A DNA stretch of 64,000 bases, from positions 23,765,963-23,829,962 of the forward strand of contig OX393568.1 of NCBI GenBank assembly GCA_947652115.1. Direction: 5' to 3'. The notes below the pieces were generated by a model. That model was given only the letters and a program-made list of their open reading frames with translations, did not search any database and was not told the origin of the DNA. Below, in pieces: positions 57,048 to 64,000 of the stretch. This DNA comes from Blastomussa wellsi. Taxonomy: Eukaryota > Cnidaria > Anthozoa > Scleractinia > Plerogyridae. The position numbers and the translations under genes are program-made. Each line of letters starts with the position of its first letter. Within the stretch, counting starts at the first letter, position 1.

Positions 57048-60000
57048 ATGTGGCGATGGAAGGTTCGGTGTCTGTTCTCTTTCCCAAGTGACCGTAATCA
57101 TCTGATGCCTTTACTCAGGAGAGGATCAGTGATAAAAAGGAGTTTGAGTTATGTGATTCTTGGCGAGGGAAAAAACGTAAGCAAACAACAGAATCTTAAT
57201 TGGGACGATGTTCACTCGCTTGCAATTTGTAAACAATATCACGTGTTTTTTCCCAAAGTCTGAAGTATTACAAACAAAGCCCATTTCCCGATCAGCGATT
57301 GTTAAAACGTGTGAATTTCTGTTAAAATTATTTCTCATATGCTGTGTTGCTCGTATTGTTTGCATGTACAGTTTGCAAAAGTATGCTGCAAAAACAGTAT
57401 CAGAATTTGCAGCCAGATTGAACTCTCAATCACATTCAAAACTATAATGCAGGAGCTCAGTATCACGCATTTTTAGTATCATTCAGTATCATACATTTTT
57501 AATATTCTTCCTAAAGAAATGTGATGCGTGTAAGCCGGAATAATTTGGGTCTTAAGACAGGTATGTGGTGCTGGACCTCAGGTGTGCCAACTTTGTTTTC
57601 TAGAAAGGTTTGCCAGTTAAAGCCTGGGTGAAAGGTGTTCCTGTTGAAAAAGATGCAGCAGACCAACTTCTTTCATTGGCAAAGTTGCCAATCATCCACT
57701 CGCATGTGGCAGCAATGCCTGATATGCACCTTGGGAAGGGAGCATGTGTAGGATGTGTGGTTGCTACTGTTGATGCGATTATCCCAGCAGCAGTTGGGGT
57801 GGTGAGTAATAATTCTGATTAATGATAGCTTCAATGTAGAACACAAGCTCTGGGTTTCTGTCTGTGATAAGGAGGCTCTGGGATTGCCTGACTGTGACGT
57901 GGAGGTTGATGAAGTGCTGACAAACAACAAGATTTGTGTTGAATTTTCCAGCATTGAGGTGCATACAGAGGACATGCATTTCGCCTCATAACCTGGCCTC
58001 TACAGGGGTAAAGTCAGCACCTCAAGCCAACCATCAAAGTAAAGTTATAAACCAAGAGTAAACAACTATATTTTTGTTTTATTAGCATAACCCTAGAAGT
58101 GACTGATCTTTGAAACATAGAATATCAACCAAAAAATTATTGAGGACTTTGCTTATACTATCTATACTCGACTCTCCATCAGTAATGCATGATATGCTAT
58201 TCATGCATTCAATCAAGGTCTTCTTTAAGGCCTGCAAAGCCAATCAGTTTCGAGTTGCTAAATGTTGCTCCCTAGGTGATGCTGATTTAGATAACAACAA
58301 GCAAGTAACTTTTTTAGCAAAATGGAGAATTGATGGGAAGATAATTTTTAAATTAATTTATTTAACATACTTTATTAATAAATTGTTTTTTGCAGCTTGC
58401 ATAACACTCATGGTGCACATGAGTCATGTAAAGGATCCAGCTTATCAGCCTGTCAAATTTGTAATACTGACATATAAAAATTGTTTGCCAATCAATATTG
58501 AAAATTATCTAGATTTTGAACTTGGTAATGATAGGAGTAATTAAGTATTTTATTCGCTGTTTTACTAAAGGACATTGGATGTGGAATGATGGCAGTGAGG
58601 ACAACAATGTCATCAAAACAGCTGCCAGATTCACTGATAAACCTTCGGAAGGCTATTGAACAGGCTGTACCACACGGTCGAACCAATCAGGTACATTGTT
58701 TGGAAAAAATTATGTTATGTTATTCAAATTATTTTACGGTGTAGCAGCTAAGAAACAAAACAAATTATTAAATTGTCTAATGTTGTAACTCCTTATTTAA
58801 ATACTCAGATGAATCAACTGTTTGGTGTATCTGTTCAAGATTTTTGAAAGCCGTAAAGTTAAATGCCTAAATGACATCTTCCCCTTCCTTTTTCTTTCCC
58901 CACACTTTCAGATACCTCAATCAAAAAAGGCAAAGGCAAATATTTCACTTCAAAGAGCAGGCAGTGGTTGCCCAATTCTCCTGAGTCAGAGGCTCATGTG
59001 TGAAGCTTTCAAGGTGTGCAATGACCACACCACAACACCAGAACTCAGTGCCCTACTCTCAAAATTACGATTGGTGTGTGGGTTCTTAACATACCTACAG
59101 GCCTGCTGAATGGAGCAGTGATACTGGCGATGGGGCCTACAGACTAGGACATCTAACTGTTTGCAGATGTCATTGCAAAGGAAGCACGTTCTCCTCAGTT
59201 ATTTTAAACCCCTGAGTGTTGGTCCAGTCTGAGGTTTGAACTCAAGACCTCCCACACTGTAGACCAACATGCTCTACCCATTGAGGTAACCAGTCGCCCC
59301 TTTGGGTAGACTCTCCCATTTTGGCCACTTCAGGGAGTACCCTTCCCCACCCTGGGGTGAGGTACTGCCAGTAAGGAGATTAACCCTTTGAGCACGCATA
59401 AAACTGAATGAGGGAGCAAGTGCTAATACACCCTGGTGAATAGAAACAGGGAACAGGAATGCAGGACAACAGGGGGCAGAGTAGATAATTATTGGAATCT
59501 ACTGAAGATGTTCAAATTCAAAGTAGCCTAGGAGTACAGTGTACTAGAGGCATTCAATAAACAAGCACTGAAGAACATCTGAAAGTCATGTCATGTCTCA
59601 TAGACAACTAAGAGATTTAGTCTTGGTTTATGTTTATCTTACCAAATTCTGAAATTGTGCATGTGTTAGTTATCAGTAATGGGTTATTTTTATTTTGATC
59701 CCAGGGAGGAAAAGGTGATCTTGGAGCTTGGAAAGCAAGTGGCATTCCAGATGCTGTAGTGAAGGAGTGGAATAAACTAAAGAAAGAGTATGAATACATC
59801 TGCAACCGACAACCAATGGCCAAGGCACAGAACAATGCCAATCATCTTGGCACTCTTGGCACAGGAAATCACTTCATTGAGGTAATTTGTTGTTTGGGTA
59901 TACTGTTTCCTAAGTTTATTCTAGAAAATAGAAACATAATATTTTCCATGTTAAATAAATGTATCCTATAATTTGCATTGCACCAAGAATGTGTTGTGGA

Positions 60001-60572
60001 GAACTGAAACTTGAGCCCCCTTTTTTTTTCTACTTGGAGCCCATTGCTCCAGAACATGCCACCCTACAATGTTTGCCACAGCGCCTAGAGCCTCATTTTT
60101 GGAGAACCAGGAGGACTGGCTGTTTTGGGCTTGGATCCCTGGAGCCAGCAGCAGCCTAAACCACTTTGGGACCCTGATCACAGTAAACACAACAGTAATA
60201 GACTGATTTTGAGTCAGGAAAGTCTGTCCATGGCTGCTACTCTATGGGTAATTGGCTCTACAATATGCGACATACAGGTTCTAGCCAAACTATGGAAATG
60301 TGTAGTGTGACCTTTGCTTTCAGATTTTTTTGTTCTAAAAATTTCCTGTCTGCAGTGCTGAAAGCTTGCATTTTGATGTTCCACTCTTAATCTTTGCTAT
60401 TAATTTTATCTTAACTGACCAATGCATAATTCTCTTTCAGATGTGTCTTGACGAAGAGGACAGGGTGTGGTTCATGCTCCATTCAGGGTCACGTGGCCCA
60501 GGGAACAGAATCGGGTCCGTGTACATTGAACTTGCCAAGAATGACATGCTAAAACTGGACAAACAAGTGAAG
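57048..60572 (+). pseudogene. rtcB: Bacterial-type RtcB copy 2, exons 1-5 only
   Basis: Exons 57048-57176, 57604-57801, 58571-58690, 59705-59881 and 60441-60572 keep splice sites and frame. They contain DIGCG, GTLGTGNHFIE and MLHSGSRG. Exons 6-8 are absent because the duplicated block ends in intron 5. The missing parts include NCHHNYV and the guanylylated His of SCSHGAGR, so no ligase activity is possible. Small differences from copy 1 include T to A in HVTAMP and N to S in FPND. Confidence 0.88.
59073..59300 (-). repeat. tRNA-derived SINE, duplicate of 19004-19233
   Basis: The same insertion as in copy 1, with a few substitutions. Confidence 0.7.
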
Positions 60573-60695
60573 GTATATAAGGCACAGAAACAAAACTCAT
60601 ATGTTACTGTTTTATTGTGGGAAGTAAAAATGCAGATCGAGGAAATTTGTGGGTAGAGACCCGAAAACTGAATTATCATCGAAGGGTTAAATGAG

Positions 60696-60843
60696 CACAC
60701 ACATAATCTTGGGTGGTTCTGGGCCACAAAAAATTTCCCTTTTTCTGACTTTGCATACCAGGCTCCAACTTGTCGCCGGGTATGCAAAGTCAGAAAAAGG
60801 GAAATTTTTTGTGGCCCAGAGACCACCCAAGATTATGTGTGTG
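60696..60843. repeat. Long hairpin (64-bp arms, 19-bp loop) at the duplication/viral boundary
   Basis: The left arm 60696-60759 (CACACACATAATCTTGGGTG ... TTTGCATACC) and the right arm 60779-60843 are complementary except for a one-base indel (GGTTCTGG against GGTCTCTGG). The arm starts exactly where similarity to copy 1 stops, and the first viral-like gene starts 9 bp after the right arm. This is compatible with a fused or hairpin terminal repeat of a linear DNA element. Confidence 0.9.
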
Positions 60844-60851
60844 GAATGAAC

Positions 60852-60986
60852 ATGGCAAAACGAACTGCGCATAAGAGGAGGCTGCATGCCTTCAAAAGGA
60901 AAACGGGGAACACAGCGCGGCCACAAAATCTTGGAGGCAACTTTCAAGGAAACATTGAAGCATTGGTGGGCACAATTTTTAATTGA
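60852..60986 (+). CDS. Small basic protein (44 residues), virus-like
   Basis: From ATG at 60852 to TGA at 60984, beginning MAKRTAHKRRLHAFKRKTG. About ten Lys/Arg fall in the first 20 residues, followed by a Gly/Asn stretch and a short hydrophobic end (IEALVGTIF). Small basic peptides of this sort act as DNA-condensing core proteins in adenovirus-like virions; that role is inferred only. Its stop overlaps the next ATG region (TGAATG), suggesting translation from one message or simple compaction. Confidence 0.5.
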   Translation: MAKRTAHKRRLHAFKRKTGNTARPQNLGGNFQGNIEALVGTIFN

Positions 60987-61685
60987 ATGCAAATTTACAA
61001 TAAATATATCATGGTTGTGCTCACAATAACCGCGACAAAGAACCCGATCACTGTGTTTTTTGAAAAAACAATTCCAGAAGCGAAAAGTGTTTCATTGCTG
61101 TCATGCACGCTTCCAAATTCGTGGTATAATTTGAAAAATAAAGGGGAAATATTTTTGAAAAACGATATCAACAAAATACTTTTTAAAATTGAATTACCCC
61201 CAGGGCACTATTCAGCAAAAAATCTGAAGAAAAAAATAGATGAAAAGGTTGAAAAAACAATTATAAGAATTCCGATTGAATTAAATTCACCTTTCGGACA
61301 AATGGAAATAAATAAAGAAAAAATTCAAATTCTTGAATTCAATGAACATCTGACCAATTTACTAGGGCTTCCAAAGTCAAGTTTTGATTTTCCAAATATT
61401 ATTGTCAAGAAGTTTGCTTCTCCAGACAAATATTTTGTTTACTGTGATTTGGTTGACTCTGAAAGCAACCTGGAAAATGGGAAACGGTCAAAGTTGATTT
61501 CAATTTTTGATATAAAGGGGGGTCCTTTTGAAAACATTTATTATAAAAATGATGCTATTTTCAGACAACGTGAAGCAAGCACTGGACAACATGTAAACAG
61601 TGTCACGCTTGAGGTTAAAGATGAAAATGGAAAATTGTTCGATTTCCGCGGGGAAAAAATAAATTTTGTTTTGCGGATCGATTAG
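60987..61685 (+). CDS. Penton-like / minor-capsid-like protein
   Basis: 232 residues from ATG at 60987; the second ATG at 61011 (MVVLTITATK) is an equally good start and fits the beta-strand opening of the family. The pattern is LPPGHYSAKNLKKKIDEKV, an ILEFNEHLTNLLGLP segment, YFVYCDLVDSESNLENGKRS, then SVTLEVKDENGKLFDFRGEK with INFVLRI at the end. This order (helix after PPGxY, 'LLGF/LLGL', 'CDLV', and a final 'V.D.NG...FRG' strand pair) is what I recall from minor capsid/penton-like jelly-roll proteins encoded by Polinton-like and adintovirus-like elements. The gene is intact and AT-rich. A host origin is unlikely given the packing with its neighbours. Confidence 0.5.
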   Translation: MQIYNKYIMVVLTITATKNPITVFFEKTIPEAKSVSLLSCTLPNSWYNLKNKGEIFLKNDINKILFKIELPPGHYSAKNLKKKIDEKVEKTIIRIPIELNSPFGQMEINKEKIQILEFNEHLTNLLGLPKSSFDFPNIIVKKFASPDKYFVYCDLVDSESNLENGKRSKLISIFDIKGGPFENIYYKNDAIFRQREASTGQHVNSVTLEVKDENGKLFDFRGEKINFVLRID

Positions 61686-61918
61686 TCACCGATTGTGACA
61701 AGTTTTTTTTTCTGGGGTTCACCCAGCTTCCGCTTCACGCATCGCCTCAACAACTTGTTTAGTTATCTGTCTGACATCTTTCTGCCAAACAGGTGTGGAA
61801 AATTCTTTCAGAATGACGAAAATCATGTGAAAAAGCGTGATCATTTTTGTATATAAAGTCAACATCTAATTGAGTTTTTCAAAAATCAGAGAGAATTTTT
61901 TGTTTTTACCTTCAAAGT

Positions 61919-62575
61919 TCAGTTCAAATTTGCGCTGGACCCCGCCAGTTTTTTTCGAAACTCTTCTCGAAGCTCTTTTTTTATCTTTTCAATATCCGGC
62001 TGGGGTGACTCGGACGGTTTTTTGACGAACTTTGAGCGCAAAGTCTCTTTAAGTTGCCGATATTTTTGAATTTCACTTGAAATTTTTTGGAATTCCGAGT
62101 CTGAAACACTGTTGTCATTCAGAGCTTTTGACACATAACTGTTTATCGTGTCATGTTTTGCAAGGGCAAGAGCATGAATTTTAGTATGTTTGTCGGCTTT
62201 TCTTTCAAGCTTTTTGTTCAAGACAGCCAGACCTGTGGAAGCAAAACCTGTAAGGCCCGCAATTGCCGCAATTGGAGCACCAATCACAATGCCGACCCCA
62301 GTGAGAGAAGTTGCAAAGGCTGTGGAAGACAGGCCGGCTGACAAAACCCCGAGACATGCTGCGGAATAGTGAATCACTTTCCGAGCTTTTTTGTATTTTT
62401 TCAAAACAAGCCTGTAATGTTCGGCCTGATCGGAAATTTCTTTTTCAATTTTGCTTATAGCAGTAAGCCGGAAATTCTCGGCATTTGTTGTTTCTGCAGA
62501 GAGGTTTGGATATAATCTGCTTTGTGTTTCAACATCATCCGGAGGAGCGCTCGCCAAAACAGGTGATGAATACAT
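61919..62575 (-). CDS. Hydrophobic-helix protein of the virus-like group
   Basis: 218 residues from ATG at 62575, the first start that does not run into the divergent gene. The N-terminus is polar. A helical stretch (KIEKEISDQAEHYRLVLKKY) precedes a Gly/Ala-rich hydrophobic region of about 50 residues (VLSAGLSSTAFATSLTGVG, IVIGAPIAAIAGLTGFAS) able to span or insert into membranes. The second half is a charged coiled-coil-like helix (SDSEFQKISSEIQKYRQLKE). I recall similar uncharacterised proteins repeated in cnidarian and arthropod genomes. A membrane-lytic or minor virion role is only a suggestion. The gene is convergent with the penton-like gene and divergent from the large protein. Confidence 0.45.
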   Translation of the reverse strand: MYSSPVLASAPPDDVETQSRLYPNLSAETTNAENFRLTAISKIEKEISDQAEHYRLVLKKYKKARKVIHYSAACLGVLSAGLSSTAFATSLTGVGIVIGAPIAAIAGLTGFASTGLAVLNKKLERKADKHTKIHALALAKHDTINSYVSKALNDNSVSDSEFQKISSEIQKYRQLKETLRSKFVKKPSESPQPDIEKIKKELREEFRKKLAGSSANLN

Positions 62576-62661
62576 TTTGTATTGAACACAAAAATAATGG
62601 AAAACGATTTTATTTTGTTCCGTGCAACTTTTCAATTGAAAAATAACAGGGAAAAAAGAAA
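62576..62661. promoter_or_regulatory. Short divergent promoter of the virus-like genes
   Basis: Only 86 bp separate the two opposed start codons (62575 minus, 62662 plus). The interval is AT-rich with no clear TATA box. Confidence 0.4.
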
Positions 62662-64000
62662 ATGAACATCTGGAAAACCGCAAACAAACAAGCTTCTGTT
62701 GCGTATGACTATCTCGAAAAACTTGAGCAGGCTGGCAGCTCCACAAATGCAAAGCTTGCGCAAGCCAAGGCGTGGGCGACTTTTTCTGCACGTTTCCCGA
62801 GGGCTGACAAAAGCAAATTTGAAGCCCAGGTATTTTTTGCACCAGACCACACAGCAACAGCCGAAATATTTTTCAAAGAGGGACCCGACAGTCTACAAAG
62901 CGTATTCGGATCAGATCGCAAATATTGGAGCGCAGAAATGAAAAGAGCTCTGGGTTTGGTTGAAGTTGGCGGTTTTCCTTTCCAACTGACGCCACGCCCA
63001 GAAAAAAGTTCACTGGCGGTTCCAGCAGTTCCATTCGAAGAAGCTGCACCGAGTTTGAAACAAATATTCAACAAAGCAATCAAAATTTATGTCACCCCTG
63101 ACCAGTATTTTACAACAAAGTTTAGAGAGATATTAACCAAGGAACAACTGAAATTCGAAACGTCAAAGCCCGCGAAAAAATGGCTGGCGAGGCCAGATAT
63201 GTCTTTCTGGGAACAGCAGCTGAACTTTGCAGTGTGGTGCGCGACAACAGGCTGCGGAATATCTCGAGAAGTATTTGACAAAGACAGCACTCTGAAGCTG
63301 CCGCCACAGGTACGAGCGTTTTACATCTTTCACGTGTACTTTACGGTTCGACGCATCCTATTTCAGCTCGGAGGTATCCAAAGCTTTAGCGCATTGCCGG
63401 GTGATCCAACATGGAGCCAGTTTAACAACAAATATGACGAAGCTTCTTATAAAAGATTATGTGAAGATTTCAACGTTCCTCCATCAACAGATTTTCGGTT
63501 TACAATAGGCCCGAACCACGGGCTAGGAAAAGTTTATATTTATTGCCACGATCCTTTCCCCCTGAACGTACCCTATCCATCAGCAAAAGCAAAATTTGAT
63601 GATGAAGATCCAAGGGCGTCAGAAAAGGGAATATCAGTTTGTTTCATAAGAAATGATGCAGCTGAAGAGCAATTCAACTGGTTCGCACCAAAAACCACAA
63701 CAGGTTTGACAAAGGAGGGTCTGGCAAGAATTAACGCATCGATAGAGGCTTTTGTTTACTGCATTTTGGGCGCGCAGGTTAACGTGAGGTCCAGCATTCT
63801 GGGAATCGGAGGAAGGGCGCAGGAGGCGCAAAATGAGTTTTTGGTTCTGATTGAAGACGCGGTGAGGCAGCCCGACCTGGCAAAAAGCGTGCAGCGTTAT
63901 CAGCTGGCTGTGGACGAGGCAAAAGTCAGACTCAATCTGGCTGTGTGCCCGGGTGCATGGCTGATGCCAGGTAACATGTTGATAAACACAGAAAGCGTTG
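62662..64000 (+). CDS. Large virus-like protein, open at the right edge (at least 446 residues)
   Basis: Reads from ATG at 62662 with no stop to the window end. Segments include AKAWATFSARFPRADKS, YWSAEMKRALGLVEVGGF, SFWEQQLNFAVWCATTGCGI, RAFYIFHVYFTVRRILFQLG, GLARINASIEAFVYCILGAQ and AQEAQNEFLVLIEDAVRQP. I recall near relatives as uncharacterised proteins present in several copies in Hydra and coral genomes. No enzyme motif is visible. Being large, intact and next to a penton-like gene, it could be the major structural protein, but I have no fold evidence. AT-rich third positions are less marked than in the penton-like gene. Confidence 0.5.
   Translation, partial: MNIWKTANKQASVAYDYLEKLEQAGSSTNAKLAQAKAWATFSARFPRADKSKFEAQVFFAPDHTATAEIFFKEGPDSLQSVFGSDRKYWSAEMKRALGLVEVGGFPFQLTPRPEKSSLAVPAVPFEEAAPSLKQIFNKAIKIYVTPDQYFTTKFREILTKEQLKFETSKPAKKWLARPDMSFWEQQLNFAVWCATTGCGISREVFDKDSTLKLPPQVRAFYIFHVYFTVRRILFQLGGIQSFSALPGDPTWSQFNNKYDEASYKRLCEDFNVPPSTDFRFTIGPNHGLGKVYIYCHDPFPLNVPYPSAKAKFDDEDPRASEKGISVCFIRNDAAEEQFNWFAPKTTTGLTKEGLARINASIEAFVYCILGAQVNVRSSILGIGGRAQEAQNEFLVLIEDAVRQPDLAKSVQRYQLAVDEAKVRLNLAVCPGAWLMPGNMLINTESV

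Larger units (their letters stand above)
54863..60697 (+). repeat. Segmental duplication, copy 2
   Basis: Matches 14894-20618 across exons, introns and the shared SINE. It has substitutions, small indels and one private MITE (56529-56671). The left edge is in CDC123 codon 6, the right edge at ...AAATGAGCA. Neither edge coincides with a gene end. Confidence 0.9.
60696..64000. mobile_element. Endogenous DNA-virus-like element (Polinton/adintovirus-like virion gene group), cut by the right edge
   Basis: A hairpin is followed by four closely packed intronless genes on both strands: a basic peptide, a penton/minor-capsid-like protein, a hydrophobic helical protein and a large protein. Gene overlap (TGAATG), short spacers and lack of introns are unlike the surrounding host genes. 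All visible frames are intact. No polymerase, integrase, ATPase or protease is in the window, so the class is uncertain. Confidence 0.5.

Noticed and set aside
54863..60697. Helitron-mediated capture of the CDC123-RtcB block
   Set aside because: Attractive, but no 5'-TC terminus or A/T insertion site could be defined at 60697. Kept only as one possible cause of the duplication.
62576..62857. Longer start for the hydrophobic virus-like protein
   Set aside because: The upstream part overlaps the start of the large divergent gene and is Cys/Phe-rich, unlike the rest; the ATG at 62575 is preferred.

Overview
The window looks like nuclear DNA of an anthozoan cnidarian, most likely a stony coral. 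It is AT-rich, has small exons with GT-AG introns, and carries dense MITEs, tRNA-derived SINEs, a LINE fragment, a Gypsy-type retroelement, a Helitron and virus-derived genes. Conserved animal genes (HCFC1, CDC123, IL-17-like) sit among these repeats. No prokaryotic operon or CRISPR array was seen. All calls come from reading the sequence and from remembered protein families; no database search was run.

Layout. 1-1851: 5' part of a Ty3/Gypsy-type LTR retrotransposon on the minus strand, inserted in the last visible intron of HCFC1. 1924-14578 (minus): HCFC1, 17 coding exons whose splice phases all agree, with the final exon beyond the left edge. 14579-14879: short head-to-head promoter. 14880-15887 (plus): intact intronless CDC123. 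16979-23650 (plus): an eight-exon RNA ligase of the bacterial (E. coli-like) RtcB type. 24902-31474 (minus): a disrupted IL-17-like gene whose apparent intron holds an unrecognised three-exon plus-strand gene (29165-30657). 34505-35354 (minus): an intact two-exon IL-17-like gene.

36680-44480 is a stack of structured repeats. It holds a fold-back with hammerhead-like cores, a MITE, a SINE, two arrays of a 51-bp repeat in inverted orientation around a degraded SAM-like gene fragment, a second fold-back, and a 3.5-kb TIR-bounded unit. That unit encodes a cysteine-tailed protein of about 748 residues with nuclease-like acidic motifs. 46020-54862 (minus) is a Helitron with an N-terminal 2A-like motif, two tandem OTU-like protease domains, HUH Rep, Pif1-type helicase (two frameshifts) and a spliced RPA1-like gene.

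54863-60697 is a near-identical second copy of 14894-20618 (CDC123 minus its start codon, plus RtcB exons 1-5). Its left end abuts the Helitron open reading frame head to head. Its right end abuts a 148-bp perfect-looking hairpin. After the hairpin comes a compact, intronless gene group (60852 to the right edge): a 44-residue basic protein, a penton-like/minor-capsid-like protein, a hydrophobic helical protein and a large protein running off the window. This looks like the virion module of an integrated linear DNA virus or Polinton/adintovirus-like element. The block is either a recent segmental duplication or a retained alternative haplotype/misjoin; the sequence alone cannot decide.
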